From Hungatella sp. (GTDB taxonomy: Bacteria; Bacillota; Clostridia; Lachnospirales; Lachnospiraceae), in assembly GCA_009712635.1 (NCBI GenBank), contig WASS01000020.1, forward strand, positions 1,311,208-1,375,207: a DNA stretch of 64,000 nucleotides, read 5' to 3'. Below are positions 45,471 to 53,864 of the stretch, in pieces. The notes under the pieces were generated by a model. The model was not told where the DNA came from, made no database searches, and saw only the letters and a program-made list of their open reading frames with translations. Numbering within the stretch: the stretch's first letter is position 1; each line of letters starts with the position of its first letter. Made by a program: the position numbers and the translations under genes.

Positions 45471-45681
45471 ATCAATCACCTCTGACTATATTTTAGTTGG
45501 TAAGCAGACGGAAATCAATGGATTTGCAGTTGATTATGGTAGAATAAATCAACCTATGCGATACTTTTAGCCTGAACTGTTGTTATATTGGGTGTCTTCT
45601 GAAGCAAAAGGAGCCAGTATATTTATTTGCCATTTTGCAGTTGATCTCCTGGTTCCTCAAAAGGCATTTCCGTTAGCCCAA

Positions 45682-46422
45682 TCAATTGCTATTACTGATC
45701 AACTCCTGATATTTTTTGTTCAAATACTCCGATGTTTCTTCTTTATTCGACGGATGATCGTGTCCTAACAAATAGATTTCAAAGTCCATCCCCTCTATAA
45801 ATGCTATTAATGACTGGAGTCTTTGTTTATTATAAGCTCCATTTTCCTCATAATGATCTTCACAATCTGCATCACCGACAAATAACATTTTTTCCTCATG
45901 AAAGAACACGAATAAAGCATCTCTTGAATGAGTTGAATCTCTTGGAATAAGTGAAAGTGTTACACCACCCAAAACTAATTTAGTTATGCTATCAATCTCT
46001 ATAGCAGATGGTATCACACGTATTTGTGATACATCCTCATACACCTTACAAATACACTCGTTGCAAAATGCAATATCCTCTCCAGTTTGTTCACGCATTT
46101 TCATTTCTTTCAATGTCCATTTCCAATGGCTGACTTCTTTTAATTTTTTATTCGTTAACTCACTTGCAATGGTTTTTCCGTGAACATAAGGCATACCAAA
46201 AGTATGGTCCCAGTGCCAATGTGTAATAACTGTATACCTTGGCAATTCCAGCCCTTGATTTTTTAGTTCTTGATAAAATTCTTCAACATGAGATTTACAG
46301 CTTCCTGCATCTATTGCAATACTATAATTACTTCCTTTTATGTAATATAAGAATGGTCGATCAAGTTCTTCTACACCAGGCAAATAAAAAACTTTGTCTG
46401 ATAATTTCACTAATTTCATCAT
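45682..46422 (-). CDS. Metallo-beta-lactamase fold hydrolase
   Basis: A 246-residue protein. Zinc motif THWHWDHTFG (about 66-75, HxHxDH type), a DSTHSRDAL motif (about 161-169), GDADCEDHY (about 181-189) and LLGHDHPSN (about 219-227) with the last ligands. General hydrolase fold; real substrate unknown. Confidence 0.88.
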   Translation of the reverse strand: MMKLVKLSDKVFYLPGVEELDRPFLYYIKGSNYSIAIDAGSCKSHVEEFYQELKNQGLELPRYTVITHWHWDHTFGMPYVHGKTIASELTNKKLKEVSHWKWTLKEMKMREQTGEDIAFCNECICKVYEDVSQIRVIPSAIEIDSITKLVLGGVTLSLIPRDSTHSRDALFVFFHEEKMLFVGDADCEDHYEENGAYNKQRLQSLIAFIEGMDFEIYLLGHDHPSNKEETSEYLNKKYQELISNSN

Positions 46423-46553
46423 TCACTACACACAATCCTTCCATATATAAATAAGACATCCTCTTCCGATTTGCCCAGCATAATAGCTCCTGTGCGCAAA
46501 ATGATAGTTTGCAATCTTCCAGGATTTTGACGATGCATATTTATAATGGTAAT

Positions 46554-46919
46554 CTAAACAAAAAGGCACCAGTAAACACCAAATTTATCAATTAGAGAGA
46601 ACATACATGGGCTATAATCACATGGTCCAATAGGGACGTAAATATTTGCTCCGTCTTTCAACACTTCATAAGCTTTTTTAACATGAACTTCGCCGCCATC
46701 TCCAAAATGGAAACAAAATTGCATGGTATTTCCGATAACAAGATTCTCTGTAATCTCAGAAACAGCTAATATCTGACCATGGGCATTTAACTCGGAGTGC
46801 AAATATCCACCATTATCATCAGGATATAAACCAAGAATTTCAGCGTTTAAAGCTTTTTGATAAAGAATTACTGCTTCAACACTTCCCTTTACATATACTT
46901 GCATCATTGACCTTAACAT
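46554..46919 (-). CDS. VOC (PhnB-like) protein, second copy
   Basis: A 121-residue protein with GGGGG 8 bp before the ATG. Conserved features include CFHFGDGGEVHVKKAYEVLK (about 66-85) and the ending DKFGVYWCLFV, like the VOC gene at 27804. A diverged piece of this same gene is embedded in the mosaic at 48443-48550. Confidence 0.82.
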   Translation of the reverse strand: MLRSMMQVYVKGSVEAVILYQKALNAEILGLYPDDNGGYLHSELNAHGQILAVSEITENLVIGNTMQFCFHFGDGGEVHVKKAYEVLKDGANIYVPIGPCDYSPCMFSLIDKFGVYWCLFV

Positions 46920-47269
46920 GCTGTATACCCCCTACAAATTCAGATTGTTTGACAAATTACATTCTGTTTATTTTATATAGTCGCATAAATTTTAGCTCTA
47001 GTAATGGAATACATGCTTGTCTTTGTACTTTTCTCAATTCCATATTCCTCAGGTTTGTCATCCTAATGAATATTTTGCATTGAAATTCCACAATCTCCAA
47101 TAAACTTTTTTGTTCTCTACATATCTCTTTTACGTAGAAATCTGTTCCTAAAACAATATACTCTCTACAATGGAACGAAATACCTTCTGAAATTTCTTCG
47201 AGTCTTTATAAACTGCCGTAGAATAATTAGGCCATGTCTATTTTTATTACAATTAATTTGCAAAACTAA

Positions 47270-47341
47270 TTATACGTCATCATCCTTCTTAAAAATTTGG
47301 CCATCTTTAATGACAATTAATTTGTCAATGTTTTGAACCAT
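47270..47341 (-). pseudogene. Short gene tail, ABC-ATPase-like
   Basis: Minus-strand frame MVQNIDKLIVIKDGQIFKK then DDDV and stop. The IVIKDGQI pattern is usual at the C-terminus of ABC ATPases. It begins 7 bp after a CCTTGGCG junction. Confidence 0.3.
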
Positions 47342-47348
47342 ATTTAAT

Positions 47349-47356
47349 CCTTGGCG
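47349..47356. repeat. CCTTGGCG junction element A
   Basis: Reads CCTTGGCGTAG followed by ATATATTAGCTAATA; the same 11 bases occur at 48945 and 59183. Confidence 0.5.
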
Positions 47357-47534
47357 TAGGCGATATATTAGCTAATACTTATCGATTAAGCATCAATTTT
47401 TGCCGGTATGTTAATTAAACTTTCTCATGGTTAATATTTTGCACGTTACGCTTGCTCAACAGGGTCACTCCCCATAATACAACTATTCAGACTCTCCGGC
47501 ATGAAGAAAAATCCAAAAATAACATTAATCATTG

Positions 47535-48311
47535 TTATACAAGAGCCCCACCGCCATCTACAATTATGAACTGGCCCTGAACATAACTGGAACTATCACT
47601 GGATAGATAAAGAACTGTACCATTTAATTCCCCTTTCCTTCCTGGACGTCCTGCCGGATTCAACGTATTATATTGGTTCAAAAAATTTTCTGACTTAAAT
47701 AAAGTTTCACTCGTCATTTCACTTTCAAAAAGAGCCGGTCCAATGGCATTCACAGTGATACCATATTTTGCATAAGAAGCCGCCATACCTCTTGTTAATC
47801 CAACCACTGCAGCTTTAGATGAATTATAAGAATGTCTGATAAATACATCAAACTTATCTGCAACAACTGCATTTACGGATGCAATATTAATAATTTTACC
47901 ATAGCATCTTTCCTTCATCTGTGGAATTACATATTTACTTGCTAAAAATATTCCCTTCACATTCGTATCAAAAGATTTATCCCAATCCTCCATGGTCATG
48001 CTGTCTACGCCGCCACGAACAGCAACTCCTGCATTATTTAACAAAATGTCAATGTGACCGAAGGTATAAAGCACGGATTGCATTGCTGTTTTTACACTTG
48101 CCTCATTTGTAACATCACAGCCAACTGCAACTACCTTTCTGCCAGTTTTCTCAATTTCAGCTTTTACTTCGTTTAACTTTTCAATACGTCTTGCCAGTAA
48201 TGCAACGTCTGCTCCTGCTTTCGCATATGCTAGTGCTGCATCTGCACCAAGCCCTGAACTTGCTCCTGTAACTACAGCTACTCTTCCAGATAAATCAAAT
48301 AAATTTTCCAT
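47535..48311 (-). CDS. SDR family oxidoreductase
   Basis: A 258-residue classical short-chain dehydrogenase. Cofactor motif TGASSGLG (about 15-22), NNAG (about 88-91), catalytic Ser in NIASVN (about 140) and YNSSK (about 158-162). C-terminus GQFIIVDGGGALV. Similar to gluconate 5-dehydrogenase or 3-oxoacyl reductase types; substrate not certain. AAAGG upstream supports the ATG at 48311. Confidence 0.9.
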   Translation of the reverse strand: MENLFDLSGRVAVVTGASSGLGADAALAYAKAGADVALLARRIEKLNEVKAEIEKTGRKVVAVGCDVTNEASVKTAMQSVLYTFGHIDILLNNAGVAVRGGVDSMTMEDWDKSFDTNVKGIFLASKYVIPQMKERCYGKIINIASVNAVVADKFDVFIRHSYNSSKAAVVGLTRGMAASYAKYGITVNAIGPALFESEMTSETLFKSENFLNQYNTLNPAGRPGRKGELNGTVLYLSSDSSSYVQGQFIIVDGGGALV

Positions 48312-48379
48312 ATTTATATACATCCTTTCTTAGAATCCAATATTTATGAAAATCTCAATGTAATATAATATCATCAGGT

Positions 48380-48430
48380 TCACTGTTTTCCAAGAGAACC
48401 GCTTTACCGAAAATATGATCTCCATCCGTT
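48380..48430 (-). pseudogene. Fragment matching the SF0329-like gene
   Basis: The plus-strand text TCACTGTTTTCCAAGAGAACC and GAAAATATGAT-CCATCC matches 59630-59705 inside the SF0329-like gene, with an internal deletion of about 24 bases. It is out of frame. Confidence 0.55.
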
Positions 48431-48442
48431 CCTGTCTCATGT

Positions 48443-48550
48443 GCTATAATCACATGGTCCAATAGGAAAGTAAATAGTTGCTCCATTTTTCAACACTTCA
48501 TAAGCCTTTTTGACATGAGATTCGCTGCCATCTCCAAAATGAAAACAAAC
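48443..48550 (-). pseudogene. Internal fragment of a VOC gene
   Basis: Reads CFHFGDGSESHVKKAYEVLK then NGATIYFPIGPCDYS in the VOC frame. This is a diverged copy of residues 66-101 of the VOC gene at 46554. Both ends are truncated. Confidence 0.7.
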
Positions 48551-48551
48551 G

Positions 48552-48638
48552 AATATCCTTTATTGTGTGTCCATCTTCTTTGGCTTGCTGAAGAAGATGA
48601 AAAATATACTTTCTGATTTCCTCTGTTTGATTGGCCAT
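48552..48638 (-). pseudogene. N-terminal fragment of an unknown gene fused to the VOC fragment
   Basis: Starts with ATG at 48638 after AGAGGGTG and reads MANQTEEIRKYIFHLLQQA then KEDGHTIKDIR. It then runs out of frame into the VOC fragment, giving a 47-codon chimera. The first 30 residues look like a real gene start cut off by recombination. Family not identified. Confidence 0.5.
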
Positions 48639-48709
48639 CTATCACACCCTCTCTGATTGGATATTTATTTAGGATTACATTTGTGAATACTAAAAAGCCT
48701 TAAAAAACA

Positions 48710-48744
48710 GACTCCCAGAATATTCTGCAAAAATTCTGAGAGTC
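48710..48744 (-). terminator. GACTCCCAGA-family hairpin terminator, copy 3
   Basis: GACTCCCAGAAT pairs with ATTCTGAGAGTC with one mismatch. On the minus strand TGTTTTTTAA follows. Confidence 0.65.
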
Positions 48745-48913
48745 AATACTTCTTCAATATATTCATTTACTTAAGATGTTAATCTATATCGGCATAATCA
48801 GAAATTGAACTAATATTTTCAATTATATCAATTCTTTTAAATTAATTTATTGTAGCTACCTTTATTTTACCATATAGAGGCCATAACGTATATTATCATT
48901 TGTTATTTTACTC

Positions 48914-48952
48914 AACAAATTTCGACACAAATCTCATAATTTCCCCTTGGCG
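48914..48952. repeat. Element B (TTTCGACACAA...CCTTGGCG)
   Basis: ACAAATTTCGACACAAATCTC followed by ATAAT and CCTTGGCGTAG. The first half matches element D at 61028 with only two differences; B lacks about 45 bases that D has before CCTTGGCG. Confidence 0.6.
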
Positions 48953-49042
48953 TAGTTCATATATTATCAATATGTACTAATAAGAGTCACTTCTTATTAA
49001 AGAGAAACCCCTTCGAAACTAACCACAATTAGGTAATCGTAA

Positions 49043-49084
49043 TATGTTTATAAACTTGCTATTTTATCCATAATTTGGGATTGC
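49043..49084. repeat. 42-bp dispersed repeat, copy 2
   Basis: Partner of 40164-40205, 39 of 42 bases identical and same orientation. Confidence 0.7.
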
Positions 49085-49138
49085 TTATAATAGTCTGGAT
49101 GTTTTTTACGCCTTAGGGTGACTTGCTCTCTTTTTCAT

Positions 49139-49693
49139 TTACAATTCCTCCCGAAGCTGATACCCTATCTTTTCTCTCTTCAGGCTTTGGTCCAAAAGCG
49201 GCATTTCGACGGATAATTTCTTCCTCCACTTTACGGCGGCCAGCATACTCCTCCTTTCTCGCGGACTGCTATCCTGGCAATTATCGGTTATAATATCTCC
49301 GTCGGTGATAAGCGTTGCATATTTGCAGGAAATATAGGACTTTACCTCTTTCAGCACCTGCCGGAATTCTCTGATCCACCCTTCCGCAGAAAAAAATAGT
49401 TCCCAATTACCGTCTGTTCTTTGATTCAACAGGATATGTGTTTGTACGGGTTCTTTTCTGATACACCCAACACCTCCTTTGCGATTTCTGCTATCTCCTT
49501 CCGAAAGCCCCGGCTGTCCTTTGGGCTTAAGTTTGTCTCCCGTGACTGGTCTTACACCAGCTAGATTAGTACCATGCCTGGCACACAAGCGAAAGCCAGT
49601 CACGAATTGTGACTGGCTTTCGCTTATTGGTTTGACTTTCATCTCTGAATCGCTATATCCTCCGCCGGATTGATTCCATCGCGGGATTTTCAT
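49139..49693 (-). CDS. Unrecognised ORF, probably a fusion or remnant
   Basis: An open frame of 184 codons that overlaps the collagen-like gene's stop by 4 bp. The N-terminal third runs through a perfect inverted repeat (49587-49625) and is not protein-like. The C-terminal part (about residues 85-184, e.g. TDGNWELFFSAEGWIREFRQ) looks like real coding sequence of an unknown family. Likely a remnant joined to intergenic DNA. I do not claim a product. Confidence 0.3.
   Translation of the reverse strand: MKIPRWNQSGGGYSDSEMKVKPISESQSQFVTGFRLCARHGTNLAGVRPVTGDKLKPKGQPGLSEGDSRNRKGGVGCIRKEPVQTHILLNQRTDGNWELFFSAEGWIREFRQVLKEVKSYISCKYATLITDGDIITDNCQDSSPRERRSMLAAVKWRKKLSVEMPLLDQSLKREKIGYQLREEL
49587..49625. 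terminator. Perfect 17-bp inverted repeat after the collagen-like gene
   Basis: AAGCGAAAGCCAGTCAC and its exact complement with a 5-base loop, 65 bp after the collagen-like stop. No T tract follows on the minus strand, so it may be a terminator of another kind or a recombination-related structure. Confidence 0.5.
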
Positions 49694-50478
49694 TCCACCC
49701 TCAAAGTAATGACGTCACCGGCAGAAAGGGATAAGATACATGAATCCGAAAATTCACCGGTAGCCGACAGTGTGGGAACGGACGTAGAGACGGCCACGAC
49801 TCCGTTGACCGCGAGAGAAATCACCGCGTCGACGTTATTCGAGATGACGGTCGTATAGTCGATAATATAATTCCCGGTTTCCAAAATTGTTATTTCCGTT
49901 ATCCCCGGGGTATGACTGATACCGACAAGCGGCCCGTTATTGGTGAACGGTATATCTCCCGGCAGCAAAACCGCTGATTCCGATTGGGCGGTATACGGAG
50001 TGTATAAATACCCATAAACGGTGATGCCTGGGCCTGTCGGTCCTGTCGGACCGGTGGGGCCCGTCGGCCCGCCGACGTCGTCCTCGGAAACCACCAGAGA
50101 GCCCTTGAGCGGTACCTGGGCTGAGAAATAGACAACCGCCGTGCTAATATTCACAAGGGATACCGAAGTCGGAGCGCTTATCACATCAATGATCCCAGTG
50201 CCGTACACTTCGCCCGTCTTGATGGGAGAAGAGCCGGCCAGGTAATCCCCCTGGGAGGAGGACAGCGCAAAAGCCGTGCCATTCGTGGAGGGGGATGCTT
50301 GGGTCGCAAGCCACCAATTTATGAGATATCTGCCGTTCTCCTGAAAGGTGATAACACCTGTGACCGGCTCGTAATCGATATTTCCGGCTTTGTAAACAAT
50401 GGCATCAAAGAGCACATTGGCATTAGCATCCACTGATGTCGAGGTATTCAGCTCCAATTGCAGTGCAGTATTACCCAT
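49690..50478 (-). CDS. BclA-like collagen-repeat spore-surface protein
   Basis: A 262-residue protein without signal peptide. An N-terminal beta-sandwich (about 1-135) with GRYLINWWLATQA is followed by a very short collagen segment (GPTGPTGPTGPTGPG, about 137-151). A C-terminal jelly-roll domain (about 155-262) has ILETGNYIIDYT, as in BclA C-terminal trimerisation domains. Lack of export signal fits exosporium proteins made in the mother cell. GC-rich, unlike neighbours; divergent from the SBBP gene. Confidence 0.8.
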   Translation of the reverse strand: MGNTALQLELNTSTSVDANANVLFDAIVYKAGNIDYEPVTGVITFQENGRYLINWWLATQASPSTNGTAFALSSSQGDYLAGSSPIKTGEVYGTGIIDVISAPTSVSLVNISTAVVYFSAQVPLKGSLVVSEDDVGGPTGPTGPTGPTGPGITVYGYLYTPYTAQSESAVLLPGDIPFTNNGPLVGISHTPGITEITILETGNYIIDYTTVISNNVDAVISLAVNGVVAVSTSVPTLSATGEFSDSCILSLSAGDVITLRVE

Positions 50479-50646
50479 AAACTTTACCCTCTCGCCCCTT
50501 CCGGCTATAAAATTATGTCACCTGTTCCTATAATTATATTATGCCACGGGCGTTGCGGTGTGACAAGATGCGCCTTTGCGACATATGATAGATTAATTTA
50601 TTTCAAAAATAAAATAGGCTTATAAGCCGAACATGAGGTGTTTTAT

Positions 50647-52704
50647 ATGCCAGACACAGCGATAAAAACTTTTAATAATAGCCTCCTGTTTATCCCTAAT
50701 GAAGGGCAGGCGGATTCCCGCGCGAGATTTTGCGCAGCAGTGCACGGAAGCAACTTCTTTTTTCAGGATGACCGGATCACCTCCGTCCAATACGCCGGGT
50801 TTTCAGGAAAATCCGCCGCGGGCGCGGCGTTGGAGCTGTCGTTTATCGATGCAAATGCCGGGACAGCACCGGAGGGATATGAGCAAAGTGCGGGACATTT
50901 TAATTATTTCACAGGCGGTGACTCCACGAAATGGCGCACACATCTGCCTGCTTACGGAAAACTGAAATACGCGGCCGTTTGGGACGGAGTGGATCTGGAG
51001 CTTGAGGGAAGCGCCGAGGGTCTCAAATTCAACTGGCTGCTTCAGTCAGCCGACCGGGTTGGTGCGATCCGTCTCCGCTGGGAGGGCGCCAAGAGCCTCA
51101 GTATTTTGGACGACGGCAGCCTGTGCATCAGGCATGACCTCGGGGCGCTTACGGATCCAAAGCCTGCCGCCTGGCAGGAGATTGGCGGTAAATCCATGCC
51201 CGTCGACTGCGCATACTGCCTTAACGGCGGCACTGAGATCAGTTTTGAGCTTCGCGGTCCGCACGATCCCACAGCGCCACTATTAATCGATCCTGTAATC
51301 CAGTACTCCACCTATCTCGGCGGCAGCGCCACTGACTTCGGCAACGGCATAGCCGTGGATGGAGAGGGGTGCGCCTATGTGTCCGCCTCGACTTTGTCCG
51401 CAGACTTTCCGGTGACACCTGGCGCCTTCCAGACGACGCTCGTCGGCAGAACCGACGTGTTTGTCACAAAATTTGCAGCCGACGGCGCGAGTCTTGTCTA
51501 TTCCACGTATCTCGGCGGGAATGGCAGCAATATCGGGTTCTCAATCGCCATCGACGCGCAGGGCTGCGCCTATGTCACGGGCTATACCAACGCCACGGAC
51601 TTCCCGGTGACGCCCGGCGCCTTCCAGACTGCTTACGGTGGCGGCACGGACGACGCGTTTGTCACGAAGCTCGCGCCCGACGGCGCAAGCCTCGTCTACT
51701 CTACCTATCTGGGCGGCATAGACTACGATTCGGGCAACGACATCGCGGTGGACGCGCTGGGGTGCGCTTATGTGGGAGGCTTCACGTATTCCGCCGACTT
51801 CCCGGTTACGCCCGGCGCTTTCCAGATGGTATACACCGGTACGGGCGACGCGTTTGTCACCAAACTTGCGGCCGACGGCGGAAGCCTCGTTTACTCTTCC
51901 TACCTGAACGGCAGCAAGAACGCGGCCTGTCTCAACATTGCGGTGGATTTACAGGGCTGCGCCTATCTCACGGGAAACACGAATTCCACCGACTTCCCGA
52001 TTACGCCCGGCGCTTTCCAGAAGACGTACGGCGGCGGCGTGGACGACGCGTTTGTCACGAAATTCTCAGCCGACGGAACAAGCCTCGTCTATTCCACGTA
52101 TCTCGGTGGCGATCTGGTGGATTCCGGCTCTGGCATTTGCGTGGACGCGGAGGGCATTGCCTATGTGACAGGATCTACTTCTTCCGCCAATTTCCCGGTG
52201 ACGCCCGGAGCCTTCCAGACGGCAATCGCCGGAGACGCGAATGCGTTTATTACTAAGCTGGCGCCCAGCGGCGGAAGCCTCCTAGCCTCGACTTACCTGG
52301 GAGGCAGCTTAATTGATTCAGGCAAAGCCATCACCGTGGATATGCGGGGCCACGTCTATGTGGCAGGAAGCACAAACTCCGATAATTTCCCAACAACTCC
52401 CGCGGTACTACCCTCCCAGCTGCAGGGAGACTCGGATGCTTTTGTGAGTATCCTCACTCCGGACCTTAGGCGGCTTCTCGTTTCCTATTATCTTGTTGGA
52501 AGCAGATCGGACTACGGGGACGGCATCGTGATCGGGGGCGACGGCGGCGTTTATGTGGTCGGGGGCACCTCTTCCACAGACTTTCCCGTGACGCCCGGCG
52601 CTTTCCAGACAACGTACGGCGGCGGAGATTCAGACTGTTTTTTGACAAAAACTGCCTTTGCGTTTTATGAGAAAGTCTCAATTGTGATCCAGGGAATTCT
52701 TTAG
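50647..52704 (+). CDS. SBBP-repeat beta-propeller protein
   Basis: A 685-residue protein from the ATG at 50647 (GAGGTG 7 bp upstream; a GTG at 50638 lies inside the RBS). Residues 1-215 resemble the DUF7948-type domain found before SBBP repeats (FIPNEGQ, GHFNYFTGG, VWDGVDLE). Seven repeats of about 65 residues follow, each with YSTYLGG, a G-AYV strand and DFPVTPGAFQ, consistent with a seven-bladed propeller. No signal peptide. GC-rich. Next to a collagen-like spore protein, so a spore-surface role is likely but unproven. Confidence 0.85.
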   Translation: MPDTAIKTFNNSLLFIPNEGQADSRARFCAAVHGSNFFFQDDRITSVQYAGFSGKSAAGAALELSFIDANAGTAPEGYEQSAGHFNYFTGGDSTKWRTHLPAYGKLKYAAVWDGVDLELEGSAEGLKFNWLLQSADRVGAIRLRWEGAKSLSILDDGSLCIRHDLGALTDPKPAAWQEIGGKSMPVDCAYCLNGGTEISFELRGPHDPTAPLLIDPVIQYSTYLGGSATDFGNGIAVDGEGCAYVSASTLSADFPVTPGAFQTTLVGRTDVFVTKFAADGASLVYSTYLGGNGSNIGFSIAIDAQGCAYVTGYTNATDFPVTPGAFQTAYGGGTDDAFVTKLAPDGASLVYSTYLGGIDYDSGNDIAVDALGCAYVGGFTYSADFPVTPGAFQMVYTGTGDAFVTKLAADGGSLVYSSYLNGSKNAACLNIAVDLQGCAYLTGNTNSTDFPITPGAFQKTYGGGVDDAFVTKFSADGTSLVYSTYLGGDLVDSGSGICVDAEGIAYVTGSTSSANFPVTPGAFQTAIAGDANAFITKLAPSGGSLLASTYLGGSLIDSGKAITVDMRGHVYVAGSTNSDNFPTTPAVLPSQLQGDSDAFVSILTPDLRRLLVSYYLVGSRSDYGDGIVIGGDGGVYVVGGTSSTDFPVTPGAFQTTYGGGDSDCFLTKTAFAFYEKVSIVIQGIL
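51290..52660 (+). repeat. Seven tandem SBBP units (about 195-200 bp each)
   Basis: DNA for the seven propeller units. TTCCCGGTGACGCCCGGCGC-like text recurs in most units. The last two units are the most diverged (for example NFPTTPAVLP). Confidence 0.75.
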
Positions 52705-52727
52705 TCTTCGGGGAAGGGGCAGGCTAC

Positions 52728-53030
52728 ATGCTGTATGAGGGAAACGTGGGAAAATCTGGCGCGATTATTACCGCTTATGTTTTGGACAATACGCTGCCGT
52801 CCGTTTCAGCGGAGTCTGTCCGCATGCTTACGCACTTAAACATTGCGTTTGCTCTGATCAGGGATAACCGGGGCGTCTACGGCAATCTCACAAATCTTGA
52901 CGATAACCCCCTGCTTCGAAGGATCACCCCCGTCTGAAAATTCCCCTCTCGGTGGGCGGGTAGGGCGCGGACGGTTTTTAGCAGGCGGCCTTAACTCAAA
53001 ATGGGCGGCAGACCTTCGCGCGAAGGCCTA
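52728..53030 (+). pseudogene. GH18 chitinase-type gene, frameshifted and truncated
   Basis: Begins MLYEGNVGKSGAIITAYVLD with LTHLNIAFALIRDN, a GH18 N-terminal barrel pattern, and stops at 52937. A one-base shift then restores LKIPLSVGG-GADGF-QAALTQNGRQTF, where two in-frame TAG codons replace an expected Trp and Ser. The catalytic DxxDxDxE strand is absent. It lies 23 bp after the SBBP gene. GH18 proteins in this setting often act on spore cortex or exosporium glycan; this copy is dead. Confidence 0.75.
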
Positions 53031-53096
53031 CTTCCATGGTCAGATTCACTTCCAAAAGAATGCCTTAAAACAGTAGTTAATAAATAATAAAATACG

Positions 53097-53120
53097 TGCC
53101 GCCAGTAATGGCGGCATTAT
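53097..53120 (+). terminator. Terminator at the right end of the GC-rich island
   Basis: TGCCGCC, a 6-base loop, GGCGGCA, then TTATTAT. It ends the SBBP/GH18 transcript. Confidence 0.65.
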
Positions 53121-53160
53121 TATAAAGATGCGAATGGTTTCCCGTTTATTTTCAAAAGAC

Positions 53161-53193
53161 AGACTCCCAGAAATATTTACAATCTGGGAGTCT
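53161..53193 (-). terminator. GACTCCCAGA-family hairpin terminator, copy 4
   Basis: AGACTCCCAGA pairs perfectly with TCTGGGAGTCT, 42 bp after the NlpC/P60 stop. The T run on the minus strand (TGTCTTTTG) is modest. Confidence 0.65.
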
Positions 53194-53234
53194 GCACTCA
53201 TTTAATGTTAATTAAAGCAATACTATCATTTTTA

Positions 53235-53864
53235 TTACAAGAAGTTTAACCGAATTGTATGATTATAATAATTCTTGGCTTGAGAGTCTGTATATGCTTT
53301 ATCAACCCATTTTTGTGAAGAGCTGCCTAAATCTGAACTCTGGTTACTAATTGTAATATAACCGGTATGTGGTCCCTTACTACCATTAGAATGAGAGTAG
53401 TTAATCTGTTTAACTACACCATCAGAACCTTTAATTACATCGGTTATAACAAGTACATGACCGCCGTTATCGAATCTAATAGTACACCCTGGTGTCATAT
53501 CTGCCGCTCTTGATAATTTAGAACCATAACTTGTACTTGTCAGATTAGCAGCTGAAATACCATACGCATATGTTAAGGACGTGCCAGGAATTTTTGCCTC
53601 AAAATATCTTCTCACTGCTCCACCAGTTGCTTCATTTAATGCATAATATACTAATCCGGAACAATCTACTGCTGTTTTATCCGGATTATTAGTAGCCCAT
53701 GTCTGTAATGCACTACCTGTTTTTCCAGAATTTATAAGGTTTAATATGATTTTAGAAGGTGTATTTTTCGCACCCAACTTGTATGGCAGATTAATCTTAG
53801 TTCCGCCAATAACGATGTTAGTATATTCATTACATTTGTTAATTAAATCCGTTGTGAAACTCAT
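53235..53864 (-). CDS. NlpC/P60-like cysteine peptidase
   Basis: A 209-residue protein. Catalytic Cys in AVDCSGLVYYALNEA (about 66-80) and His in NGGHVLVITDV (about 133-143), with a third polar residue after NYSHSNG. NlpC/P60 enzymes cut D-Glu-diamino acid bonds in peptidoglycan, but this one has no signal peptide, so it may work on spores, in lysis, or inside the cell. Followed by terminator copy 4. Confidence 0.75.
   Translation of the reverse strand: MSFTTDLINKCNEYTNIVIGGTKINLPYKLGAKNTPSKIILNLINSGKTGSALQTWATNNPDKTAVDCSGLVYYALNEATGGAVRRYFEAKIPGTSLTYAYGISAANLTSTSYGSKLSRAADMTPGCTIRFDNGGHVLVITDVIKGSDGVVKQINYSHSNGSKGPHTGYITISNQSSDLGSSSQKWVDKAYTDSQAKNYYNHTIRLNFL

Larger units (their letters stand above)
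46920..47534. other. Intergenic region with repeat junction
   Basis: No intact gene. Contains the CCTTGGCG junction at 47349 and a 23-codon ABC-ATPase-like tail on the minus strand at 47270-47341. The rest (about 46920-47200 and 47360-47534) shows nothing I can support. Confidence 0.5.
48324..49138. other. Intergenic scrap region
   Basis: Contains three stitched gene fragments (48380-48638), a GACTCCCAGA terminator (48710-48744), element B (48914-48952) and the second copy of the 42-bp repeat (49043-49084). No intact gene. Confidence 0.6.

Noticed and set aside
51369-52256. A 295-codon frame inside the SBBP gene
   Set aside because: It is a shadow frame of GC-rich repeats, very rich in Arg, without RBS. 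The SBBP frame has clear domain motifs.
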